Assembly: GCA_950295325.1 (NCBI GenBank)
Contig: OX485808.1
Span: 23,146,527 to 23,210,526, forward strand
Source: Polytrichum commune
Taxonomy: Eukaryota > Streptophyta > Polytrichopsida > Polytrichales > Polytrichaceae
Direction of reading: 5' to 3'
DNA: 64,000 bases
A program made the position numbers and the translations under genes. The notes beneath the pieces were generated by a model that saw only the letters and a list, made by a program, of their open reading frames with translations, ran no database searches and was not told where the DNA came from. Below are positions 53,794 through 64,000 of this stretch, one piece after another; position 1 is the first letter of the stretch, and the number at the start of each line of letters is the position of its first letter.

Positions 53794-56700
53794 GAATTCC
53801 ATTTCCCCCTCCCCCCCCCCCCCAAATCTCTCTCTGTCTCTGTCTCTCTCTCTTCTCCTTTGGCATTCATTCCTCTTATCACCTAACTTCACTCAACTGC
53901 TCTTAAGCTGCACGTCGAATTCTGCTCAGGATCACGAATTTTGGTTTCTTATCTTGTGTTTTACAGATTTTTGCACTCTTTCTCTATCAATGTGAACATA
54001 AGCTACGCATTCCTCCAGCGATGTTAGTTGATTGTTAGTTGTGTGAAGTGAAGTGTTTTTAGGTTGGGCGTGGAGTCCTCTCTGTTCGGCTCAGGATGAC
54101 GGGTTTTAGATTCTTTTTGTTCCTTATTTAAGGATTCTAGCTTTCTTTCGCTACCGCTTGTGAAGATAACCTACGCATACCTTTAGTGATAGTTGTGTGA
54201 AGTGAAGTGTTCTTAGGCGGGACGTGGAATTTTTCTCTGTTCTGCTCAGGATGATGAATTGTAGTGCATCTTACCGTTTTTTGGCTGTCTGTCTTTGTCA
54301 CTGTGGATGTATTTTACGCATGCCTCTAGTGACGTTAGTTGTTTGATGTGACGTGCTGTGTGTTGCTTGAAGTGAAGTGCTGTTAGGTTGGGCGTGGAAT
54401 GTTCTCTGTTCTGCTCAGGATGATGAAATATAGATTCTTACCTTCCATTTGACCGATTTTGGCTTTCTTTCTTTATCACTGCGAACATAACCTACGCGTT
54501 TCTCTAGTGACGGTAGTTGTTTGTGAACATAATCTCTACGCATTCCTCTAGTGACGTTAGTTTTTTGAAGTTAAGTGATCTTAGGTTGGACGTGGAATTC
54601 TCTATGCTGTGCTAAGGATGTTGCATTTTACGGGCATGTCTGCATCTTCGATTCTTACCTTTCATTCTTCCACATTCGTTTTCTGTTATCACTGTGAAAG
54701 AGAATTCCACTATTGACTTGAGTTGCTTGAAGTGAAGTGCTCTTAGGTTGGACGTGAAATCTCTCTGTTCTGCTTAGGGTGATGGATTTAGATTCTGACC
54801 TTCCATTTTGCCATTTCTTTGTCCTTATTCACTTCAACATAAACTACGCATTCGTCTGGTGTCGTTAGTTGCTTAAAGTGAAGTTCTCTTAGGTTGGACA
54901 TAAAGAGCGATGGATTTTGCGGACACATTTGCACCGTAGATTTGTTACCGTCCATTCTGCCATATTCCTTTTTCTTTATCAGCGTGAAGATAACCTACAC
55001 ATTCCTCTAGTGACGTGAGCTGAGCGAAGTGAAGGGAAGTGAAATTCTGACCTTCCTTCTGCCATTTTCTTTTTCTTTCTCCATCACTTCAACACAACTT
55101 ATGCATTTCTCTAGTGACGTTAGTTGTTTGTAGTGAACTCTATGTTTGACGTGGAATCCTCTCTGTTCTGCTCAGGATGATGAATTTTGCGGACATATTT
55201 GCATCTTGGATTGTTACTCTCCATTCTGCCATATTCGCTTTTTCAATAAATCAGTGCGAAGATAGGCTACTCACTCCTGTAGTGACTTGAGCTGAGTGAA
55301 GTGATGTGAAGATTTTTTAGGTTGGACGTTGGGACCTCTCTGTTTCGTTCAGGATGATGAATTTGGTGGACAAATGTGCATTTTAGAGTCTGGTCTTCCA
55401 TCTGCCGCATTCATTTTCTTTATCACTTTGAGGATAACCTATCCATTCCCCTAGTAATGTCAGTTGAGTGAAGTGGAGTTCTCTAAGGTGGGATCTGGAA
55501 ACCTCTCTTTTCTGAATTTCGTGGGCATGTATGCATTTTAGATTCTGACCTTCCATCTACTATATTCGTTCTCTTTAACCTAGGCACTCCTAGTGGCGGT
55601 AGTTGCATTGAAGTGAGGCGCTCCTAGGTTGGACGTGGATGCTGCTGCGGATGAATGATTTGAACGTTGGCATATATATATATTTGCATTGTGCATACTT
55701 GCATTCATCCTTACATGTTCCCGGGCATTGGGACTGTAGATGGTGGATCTAGGCACCAGAAATGCTTGCGGACACACACTCATGTAGTGCATGCATCAAG
55801 TCAGACACCGGTGCAACTCGTGCAACGGAGGCTGATAGCATTGCTGGCGTTGGCTGGCTCATCATTCTCCTTCTTGCCATTGGACCTTTTGGCTGGTTAG
55901 GAGTCTGCATATGCATCAAATTATGTTATGTTGATCTTGCCAGCTGCAGTCCGTGATTGGAAACCCACGTGCATTATAAAATTCCAATATTAGATTCATA
56001 GCCTTATCCACATCCACACATTACCTTTCGTTTCTGTGAACGAGACTACAGTAAATCACAGTACGCATCAATCTTAATGCACATTAATTCCTCTGTTAGA
56101 TGTTGGCTAGGAAAGTTGATAAAATGCATGACTTTTTTTTGTAATAATATTGCAGCCCTGCATGGCCGGGGTTTAAGATTTAGGTTTAATACTGCCGAGA
56201 TTGGCTTGTGGACATTGCCGCTCACATTCTGTAGGCAGTCACATAAGTGCCAAGTGTTACAGAGGATTACAGAAAATTGGGAGGGCTTACTTTCAAGAAT
56301 GCTAAGGTCTAACATACTTAAGTCAGTGTGGACATGAATATGCAGACTTACATAGTCAATTTCAAATACAAGTGATGTATGGAGTAGGATCCAATTATGG
56401 TGGCATGGTGTTGTAGAGGATGAAACTTTATCTTTTCATTAAATAGCAGGCACCTAATTATAGCACTTAATGGTCATTAGGTGCTGTAAACGGGAATTGA
56501 CATTGAGCTCTTTCTTGTGGTGGTTATGTCCATAGGTAGACAAATACCAGGGCTTCCAGGTCTATCACAGTTTCTTCAAGGTAAAAATGGGAGTATAATG
56601 GCATCAGCTGCTTCAGCTGAAACCACAACAAATGAAGAGAACCTCCTAGAGTTTGCTAAGAAAGATGATCGACGAATGCTTCATGTTGTCTACCGCGTTG

Positions 56701-59700
56701 GTGATCTTGATAAAACTATCAAGTACGGTGTTTCTTGTCCATTCTCTTAATTACTGTTCTCCATCCATTTCAATTTCCAATGTTGTTCTGTTTCTATGGT
56801 TTTGCTATAAACAAATTCACATCTAAAACGCAAGCATTGCAGTATATCGTGCAAGTTTTGTCAGTTTGTTTTATCATATACAAACATGTGATGAGGGGAT
56901 TAAAAATAAAACTTAGCCAGAGCTTGATGTGTGCAGATTCTACACAGAATGCCTGGGGATGAAGCTTCTTAGGAGGAGGGATATTCCTGAAGAGCAGTAC
57001 ACAAATGCATTTCTTGGTTATGGGCCAGAAGACACTAACTTTGTCGTGGAGTTGACATATAGTAAGTTCTTTTGTGCCATCTGTCACTGTGCTTCATAGT
57101 TCTGAATTTATGAGGTTGCCATATTGTTTGGAGCGTGTGGATCTCTGACTTACAGCTTAGAATGTACACATTTTTGCAAGGATTGCAGCATCTTATGCTA
57201 CTGCGTCAAAATAGAGTAGGAATGGCATCCTGAACATGTTTTCTTTTTTCTTTTTTTTAATAGAGTGCGTGTGAGTCATCAAACTAATGCTGTTGTGTGG
57301 TTCAGATTATGGCGTGGACAAGTATGATATTGGGACAGGATTTGGGCATTTTGGGATTGCAGTGGAGGATGTAAGTTTGACTCCATTGCATATTTGGTTG
57401 AGGTTCGAAGTCAGAATTCGGTAATATGTGGCGATTGTGACACAATGTTCTACATGATTAAGCTGAATTCAGAGTAACGCACACTTAGCCTGAAAACATC
57501 AGGTGAAGTGGTTGATTCCGGTTGGTCATTATAAGGCACTGTTGGCCTGTCATAAGTAGGGTTGAGAAAAATAATTGAAAGGATTTTCACTCATGAGTGT
57601 ACTGTGCATAAATTAAACTATTTGGATTTGAATGCTTTTACAAGCATTGAAGGTTATTCAGTCACCACTGTGGTGAAGGTCTGTTTCATGTCTTCTTACT
57701 ATAGATTTTAATTGTCTTCCACCACTGCAGGTCCAGAAGATTGTGGATCTTGTAAAGGCAAAGGGTGGGAAAGTCACAAGGGAACCTGGTCCTGTAAAGG
57801 GTGGCAAGTCAATAATTGCCTTTATTGAGGACCCTGATGGTTACAAGTTTGAGCTCATCCAGAGGCCCTCTACTCCTGAGCCTCTCTGCCAGGTCATGCT
57901 TCGAGTTGGTGATCTTGATCGTGCAGTGCAGTTCTATGAGAAGGTACTGTATCTGTATGTTGTGGTTTGGTAAGCATGTGCATGTCTTTGTTTGAGATTG
58001 ACTTACGGGCATGGTTAGAGCCTGATATTTTAGTGCTTCAAGATATTATTATCATGTTTCAAGCTCCCTGCCAAGTCTTTGTAGGTTAGCCACCCATCCA
58101 GAGAAACTGCTTTGGACTCCCAATTCAACGAGGGACACTGATGTTGTTGACTCCCAGTAAGTTGGAGCAAAGTGAAGGCAAAGACATTGTTTGGGGACCT
58201 GAAAGTACATATAAGTGTTATTGATGACTGCATATGCAACTATTGAGAATACAGACCTTTCTTATTTTGTTATTCCTGGAACTGGTCAACACTTATGGAC
58301 CTCACTCACCTTGACCTGGACAGGCCTTCGGGATGAAGGAATTTCGGCGACGGGATAACCCTGATCAGAAGGTTAGAACGAATCTTCATTGTGTTGAGCT
58401 CTGTCCAGAAATCCAAGGTTTTGATAATTTGTTTGATTTCACTCCATCTCATTTACTTGAATATATATTGATGAATGATAAATGATAAATGATCAATATC
58501 AAATCCTAGATCACCAGCTTTTATCCATTCCCATGGCTTGTGTTGGTTTGTTCATGGGGAAACTGGACAGTGAATATGACGACATGAACTCTTCGTTTTT
58601 TTCAGTATACACTTTCCATGGTGGGCTATGGCGATGATGAAATGAAGACAACAGTCTTGGAGCTCACATACAATTATGGTGTAACAGAGTATACCAAGGG
58701 GAATGCATATGGGCAGGTATGAGTCTTCTTTGGCATCTCTTTGGTTTCTTACAAAGATGAGAAGCAGTCTTCACTGATGGCCACATTTAGTTTTAGCAAT
58801 CCCTTCAGAATATCACATAAAAAAATCCTGAGTTCTGATTTTAAAGTTCTATGACATGACATGTACTTAGTAAGCAACATGGAAAGCAGCGCAATGCTTG
58901 GAAGTGACATGGGTATGAATTTGTTTTGGTAGAGGTGTACATGGCAGGTCATGTGACACTTGCCTGTATTGACATAATTCTCTTGTATGATCTTCCAGTC
59001 TATGCGCTTTTTATTAGTGCCAATGCTGTAAATGTTTTTTCCAGCATTACTTGTGTTTCCGTCATGTGCTAATTACTGACGCTTGATTTTCAATGGTCAG
59101 ATTGCTATTGGCACGAATGATGTTTATAAAACTGCAGATGCCATCAAGGCATGTGGAGGCAAAATTGTTCGTGAGGCGGGTCCTCTTCCCGGGATCAACA
59201 CCAAAATCACAGCTATCCTAGACCCTGAGGGATGGAAGTCGGCAAGTGACCACTACCCTCAAATATAGCTTCGACTCTTAAACAAATTTCAACATTTTCT
59301 CTGATTGAAGACTTGTTTCTCTAGAAATTTTCAAAGCTGATGTGCAGTTACACCCTAGTTGCTTACCATCTTTGTCTACGGTGGATGGTTATATGCAAGA
59401 TTCAAAGAATCTTGTTTCCTACTTGCAAAGAGCAGCAATATGTGGTTTGTACTAACAAGGGAAGAGCCATTAATGACAAGATCCAACTGCCCGCACGATT
59501 CTAGAGTTTTCTTTTTGCTTACTACTGCCAACCTCCTCCTTCCTCATATTCTGTAACCTTTCTGTGGAAGTATTGTTATCTTTAGTGCTAATTGCACTGC
59601 ACATTGTGAGCAGACATTGCATGAATACAAGTTGTATGTTCATAACAGACTCTCTGCACTGTATACAGGTGTTTGTGGACAATGAGGATTTTGCTAAGGA

Positions 59701-59710
59701 ACTGGAGTAG
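53636..59710 (+). CDS. GLX1: Glyoxalase I (lactoylglutathione lyase), two-domain, chloroplast-targeted
   Basis: There are nine exons: 53636-53789, 56536-56722, 56937-57061, 57306-57370, 57731-57943, 58324-58371, 58606-58716, 59101-59241 and 59669-59710. They total 1086 nt, 361 residues. The enzyme isomerises the methylglyoxal-glutathione hemithioacetal to S-lactoylglutathione, the first step of methylglyoxal detoxification. Residues 1 to about 75 form a Ser/Ala/Arg-rich transit peptide. Domain 1 has all four metal ligands: His101 (LHVVYRV), Glu152 (VVELTYNYG), His170 (GFGHFGI) and Glu218 (YKFELIQR). Domain 2 (from about 229) repeats the fold but has Gln in place of the His ligands (LCQVMLR and GQIAIGTND), so probably only the first site is active, as in plant relatives. 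The last intron uses a GC donor (TCG|GCAAGT), which preserves the expected GWKSVFVDN junction and the end FAKELE. Gene family relationship is certain; plastid location is inferred. Confidence 0.96.
53920..55645 (+). repeat. Degenerate minisatellite in glyoxalase I intron 1, about 11 copies of a 100-195-bp unit
   Basis: The unit reads roughly 'tgaagtgaagtgctcttagg', 'ttggacgtggaatcctctctg', 'ttctgctcaggatgatgaa', 'gcatcttagattcttacc', 'ttccattctgccatattc', 'tttctttatcactgtgaa' and 'acctacgcattcctctagtg'. Occurrences of the 'gaagtgaagtg' part fall near 54043, 54198, 54369, 54564, 54728, 54876, 55030, 55130, 55298, 55470 and 55605. It takes up well over half of the 2.7-kb first intron. The copies are diverged and contain many indels. 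Confidence 0.9.
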
Positions 59711-59860
59711 GAGCTTGAGCAAGAGTTGGCTGGAGTCTTTCAACCTGAACTGGAATATTACAATTTTGCTGCTGTGGAGTCACTGTTTACATTGTTCCCA
59801 ACTTCCAAATATCATGGGCCGCATCTTTTTTCCATGAGAATTTGGTAGACCTCATCAGGC

Positions 59861-59866
59861 AATAAA
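59861..59866 (+). terminator. Candidate polyadenylation signal of glyoxalase I
   Basis: AATAAA lies about 150 bp after the stop codon, followed by a T-rich stretch. Distance and sequence suit a plant near-upstream element. Confidence 0.5.
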
Positions 59867-60400
59867 TATTGGTTATAGCAGCCTTGTAACATTTGTGACA
59901 ATATTGTAAATCATTTCAATGTTGGTGACTGGTATATATATATCAACTGCCTTCGGTATTGCAAAACCATTTGTTTCTGGTCCCCTTTTGCTTGATTCTG
60001 TTTAAAGCCTGGATTTCCTCTGTGGTACTGGCGGTCACAACATATAGCTTCTCCTTCCACACTTTTGTGGCAGTCAGTGTAGAGGCATCTTCATATAGCA
60101 CAAAGACCTGCTATTGTTGCATCCCGAATTCAGACCTTTGGTGTATTCTGTTAATTATTCCAAACCACCTCGGCAGGGACAGGTCTTCCATCTCTGTTTG
60201 AATTCAAGCCAATTGATACTTGTGAAGCTGCTGCTGAAGATTGGGACCTTGAATGAGAATTGTGGTCAAGGGGTAATTCGAGCAAATCTTACAATCTCAC
60301 CAACAAAATCACAGGCTGCTGCAATCAGGTACGAGCTATCCTCCATAGAACAAGAAAAAGAAAAAGAAAAAAGAATAAGTCACGGAGTCTAGTTGAGGAT

Positions 60401-60500
60401 GCTGACCTGAGGAGGTGACTAAGTGTCGCCAGATGGTTTGAGGGTGACTTGCTGACCTGAGGAGGTGACTAAATGTCGCCAGATGGTTTGAGGGTGACTT
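60401..60500. repeat. Tandem duplication, 50 bp x 2
   Basis: Two copies starting 'gctgacctgaggaggtgact' (60401 and 60451) differ at one base. It lies downstream of the glyoxalase gene, after an 'aaaaag' run at about 60352-60372. Confidence 0.95.
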
Positions 60501-62170
60501 TCTTCAGAGTGACGGGTTTAGGGTGAAGCAGGGATCACCATCGCCTCAACTTATTGCTCCTTGAAACTCTGTCCTGGGTTGCATTGACAGGTGGCCATCC
60601 TTGTTATTAGTTTTCTCACCATTATTGGGAATGGGACGACCTATTTATGATAGATTTTGGTCCCCTTGTGACAGCCTGGAAGGGTATCTCGGGTGGTTCT
60701 TATATTCCATGTGGTATATATGCACTTACTGGGTGGTGGCTGCAGTATGTAGTAAATGTGTCACTCACAAACCCAACATGGTATGTAAGCAGTGGAAATA
60801 ATCATGAGCCTGTGTGGAAGAATTCCTGGGAACCTGTCAACTTGTTGGAACAAACTTGAGGCTTTTTTAAGGGTGCACATCATTTGTTAATGGATTACTT
60901 GAAATCTAAGCTGAATCTCACGCTTTTCTCAATTATTGGCTTCTTGAGTGGGTCAATCTGCATGGGTTTGGAGGCTCGTGGCATCAGGCAAGTGTGGATG
61001 GTGGTTTTGTGATGTTCAGTGCTGACATTATTCTATGTCTGGTTTAGGCATCGGAGTTGGCTTTGTATGTAGAGGTATCGGGGAGCTTAATGTGGACAAC
61101 ACCTCTTAATCGGGCTCCTATTTCTTGACGTGCTATACGGCAAGACTCGTGGTTATGAATGCACACCAAAGCTTCGAAAACACATGTGTTACAATTAGAT
61201 TGGAGTATTGCTCCAAATAAATCGCCCATAATATTAACACAATACCACAAAGGGCCTGTGTGATCTTCCCTTCGGCCACCCACTACTTTTAATATTTCTC
61301 ATTGCATTTGATCTCTGATTCTCAACCTTGAAATGACACTCGCTAAATGGATTCCACATTTCCAGATCCAGTTCGACGGCGGAACTCGTCTTTGGAGTTG
61401 GAAGTGTCGAAAAGGAGGCCACATACATCAACAACCGGTGGGGAAAAGCTCAATACCAAGTATGTACCCGTACTCCAAGTTAGGCATTTCGGGCTCATGT
61501 TTTGAAACCCCCCAAAACGAGCCATTTGGCCTTTCCATTGCACTTTCGTCGTCACTTTTAGGGCCACGTCGTGCAATTGTTGTAGCTTGCGATCGACTTC
61601 AATGGCCCACTCCAAGCCTTCGCTTGTCGGCTTGTAGTACTTGGCGAGCGGTAAAAGGGGGAGGCATGGTCCTCACATCTTGGAATACTCTATCTTGTGT
61701 AATTATTCAAGAGATAAAGATACAAGCCCGACCCGGCCTCTCCCTCCCACCCACCCACCCGCCCGGCCATATATATATGCACATATATTCCCCGATCTCC
61801 ATTATTCAAGTCCCCAAATATCTAAAGAAATATCTACCGTGTAACCACCACCCTCCGTGGGTCAAACTCCCCACTAGCGCTCGCATTTAGAAAGATATGT
61901 ACCACGCCGGGGCCGGGTGGGCCTCCCTCGGGTGGTGCATGCGGAAAGGTCCCACTTCTATATCCAAAAGAGGATGAGCAACAAGGACGCCCGCCCAATG
62001 GGAGCGCGGCCCAAAGCGCCTAAAAATGCTTTGATATGTGTATATGTATGTGTGTGTATGTGTGTATATGTATATGTATATGTTTATCTCGGGGGTCGAC
62101 AATGTTTATTGTATACGAACTCCACCACACCCCGGGAATCTTTCACCCCGCCGGTGGGGTGGAAAATGAA
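60501..62170. other. Gene-poor stretch with unrecognised open frames and a (TG/TA)n tract
   Basis: An open minus-strand frame (about 61343-61640, LEWAIEVDRKLQQLHDV...) and an overlapping plus-strand frame (61333-61890) show no domain I recognise. A (TG)n/(TA)n microsatellite lies at about 62035-62085. No splice-supported gene could be built. Confidence 0.4.
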
Positions 62171-62174
62171 AATT

Positions 62175-62705
62175 CAAGTAAGGGCCGCTTTACACCTAGA
62201 GGCCGGGCCAATTCCCCTCGAGGCCGATTGCATGAAATTCCAGCCCATTTTGGGTTGGAGGCCGGCTTCAACTACACATTACCAGTAAGATTATAACATG
62301 GGCCAATTTCCCCATTTGTAAAGGCCTTAGGGCCAAGAAGCCAAGCCGATTCAATAAATCTAGCATAATCCAACAGATCTAGCATAATCTAACATAGAAC
62401 CGTTCAAATTTCCACATTATCCAACGGATCTGGTTTGTTGAGAAAAATCATATTTTATTGAAATATGTTTTTTTATTGAAATCTAACAATGGCCCTCCAT
62501 TTTGGGTGCACCCAATTCAACGAGCTCGGGCCCTGTCATACCACGCATTTCTTGATTAAAAATTTCATACCACCAAATCGGCCCGGCCGTCATGTGTAAA
62601 GGGGTTGGGGCTAATTTCAACCTTTTAGCCAATCACAAGTGAGGATTTCAAGCCTCTTACACAACGAATTGGCCCGGCCTCTAGGTGTAAAGCAACCATT
62701 AGTAT
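62175..62705. mobile_element. GGGCC-ended MITE, about 530 bp
   Basis: A block of about 25 bp, 'gctttacacctagaggccgg' and onward to 'gccaattc', near 62181 is mirrored as 'cggcctctaggtgtaaagc' near 62668-62690. The outermost bases (AGGGCC against ATGGTT) have diverged. TAA on the left and TTA on the right flank it, so the target duplication is not exact. It is probably a Tourist/Harbinger-type element. Confidence 0.7.
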
Positions 62706-62838
62706 GTGGCGAGCTTGTACACTGGTTCCTTGGAGGCAAAGGTTTAGGCATCCAACAAGGAACGAGTGTATGGGTTGGTTGGTTCGCCCAAACTTGTCGA
62801 GTAGGTGGTGAAGAGGATGCAATGTAATGTTGGATAAG

Positions 62839-63728
62839 CTACACTACATATGATAATTAGGGCCGCTTCACACACGAGACGAAGAGCCCGTGACCATTAC
62901 TACACTTCAAGCACTCTCATTGGTGGGAAAGGCGGAGCCGGTCCAAGTTCACTTCACACCGCACTTGAGGGACCAATGGAGTGTGTGAATGCAAGATGGA
63001 GGATGTAAAGTCGACGTGGTTTCATACATGGCATCGAATGGATCGTGTTTCATGGTCACTCTTTTGTATTGTTTTTAGAATCCGCCTCTTGGAGGTAGAA
63101 CTAACACAAAAACAGGAGACCGATCCACTCTGAACGCTCACAACCATTTGATTTTATTCTATTTTATCATGCGCGAGGGCCCGCGTGAATAGAAATTCAT
63201 TGAAATAGCATATGGTTGAGGGCCCGGTCGCATATGACTTCACACTACACTTGAGGGTTTGTGACTACACTACATGATGTTGGAGGTGCCTTGGGACAGC
63301 CTTTGGACACTTTCTTTTGGGCTCTCACAATTTCATGGTCACGGCTCTTGGCTCATGTGTGAAGTGGCCCTTAGTGTCACCGCTTCCTTATTGTCTTTGC
63401 TCCATACTAATTATAAACTGCCGTATAGTGTCACCAACACTGAATGTTAACCCGACGTTGTTTGTCATTCCTTGTAAAAAATTTAGGGAGATTGTAGATT
63501 TACAGTGTTGCAATTTACTGTCACTTACCAAGTGGTTTTTCATCCAAACTTCAATCATCCATGACAACATTTCATCACAAATTGATGACAAGAGAAAGGT
63601 CGGGGTTTGGCCAATGGATGAACTCATCCATCATGCATTTGGTCACTTATTCATACGAAGTATCATCCGAAAAGATACCATAGTGACATAAAATACCATA
63701 TGACACTAAACATCACGGTTTAGTGTAC
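62839..63728. mobile_element. Inverted-repeat element, copy 2, split by a nested Tourist-like MITE
   Basis: The left piece CTACACTACATATGATAATTA (62839-62859) and the right piece from TTAGTGTCACCGC (63371) onward align with copy 1 at 13997-14333. The right end is 'cggtttagtgtac'. Everything between is a separate MITE. Confidence 0.75.
62860..63370. mobile_element. Tourist/PIF-Harbinger-like MITE, 511 bp, nested
   Basis: The left end GGGCCGCTTCACACACGAG and the inverse of the right end GGGCCACTTCACACATGAG are partners, and the similarity extends for about 38 bp to 'cgtgaccat'. An exact TTA duplication flanks it (62857-62859 and 63371-63373). Removing the element and one TTA restores a sequence colinear with copy 1 of the host element, so the boundaries are confirmed. 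Confidence 0.93.
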
Positions 63729-63987
63729 CATTGGAAAGATATGCCTTGCTTTTGGGGTTTGGGGTTGGATTGAATCACTCCTCGTGGCTTGCATGGCCTA
63801 GCGACCTTGAAGTTGCTCCCTTCTTGAGGCTTAAGTTAATCCATTGTGGATGAGAACCCAAAAAAACGCACATGTTAGTTCTATAGGTCTCGGTAGTATG
63901 TTTGTAGGCGGAGCTATTTGCCTTACCATCATCGAATCCAAGTGCGCCATGTGTTTGTGGTAGTGCCATTTCCATCAATGTGGTCGT

Positions 63988-64000
63988 TAAGGTAGATGGG
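63988..64000 (+). mobile_element. Left terminus of another family-1 MITE at the window edge
   Basis: The window ends TA followed by AGGTAGATGGG, the exact family-1 terminus. The body lies beyond the window. Confidence 0.6.

Noticed and set aside
53463-53906. Long overlapping frames on both strands (Pro/Ser-rich and Arg/Glu/Gly-rich)
   Set aside because: They are shadows of the CT-rich leader and transit-peptide exon of glyoxalase I. Composition, not coding, keeps them open.
59246-59250. GT donor alternative for the last glyoxalase intron
   Set aside because: Joining here to 59669 shifts the frame and loses the VFVDN and KELE ending typical of the family, so the GC donor is preferred.
61333-61890. 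185-residue plus-strand frame and an opposing minus-strand frame
   Set aside because: No domain, no splice-supported extension and two strands equally open. I could not support either as a gene.

Overview
The window is nuclear DNA of a land plant. Five split genes of typical plant families are readable (GT-AG introns, chloroplast transit peptides), in AT-rich intergenic DNA packed with small terminal-inverted-repeat elements, including a Stowaway and Tourist/Harbinger-like MITEs. I cannot name the species or even the major clade from sequence alone. There are no operons, CRISPR arrays or phage features.

Layout. 1-8.6 kb: no gene; MITE remnants, a Stowaway, a long hairpin MITE and a tandem array. 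8.7-13.4 kb (+): a SABATH-family carboxyl methyltransferase with a probable leader intron. 14-18 kb: an inverted-repeat element, older duplications and a MITE. 18.0-21.6 kb (-): an NADPH-dependent alkenal/double-bond reductase, five exons, introns largely made of MITEs. 22.4-25.4 kb: a complete but decayed pogo/Tigger-type DNA transposon. 26.4-27.8 kb: a non-autonomous hAT element beside a broken SWIM zinc-finger gene. 29.5-35.7 kb (-): a tandem array running up to the 3' end of a six-exon aldo-keto reductase. 37.3-43.1 kb (-): a plastid DUF4079 membrane protein, five exons, with two antisense LINE fragments in its introns and a tandemly repeated upstream region. 44-53.4 kb: transposon territory (pogo-like MITE, second hAT copy, tRNA-derived SINE with its target duplication, many copies of one TA-target MITE family). 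53.6-59.7 kb (+): a two-domain chloroplast glyoxalase I, nine exons, with a roughly 11-copy intronic minisatellite. 60-64 kb: no recognisable gene; nested MITEs.

How the genes relate. Three of the five (alkenal reductase, aldo-keto reductase, glyoxalase I) belong to families that act on reactive carbonyls such as 2-alkenals, aldehydes and methylglyoxal. This may be chance; it is listed as a hypothesis. All five spliced frames were assembled by hand, and every junction keeps frame. The most unusual structural observation is that the stop codon of the double-bond reductase is built from the TA target site plus the first base of a MITE.
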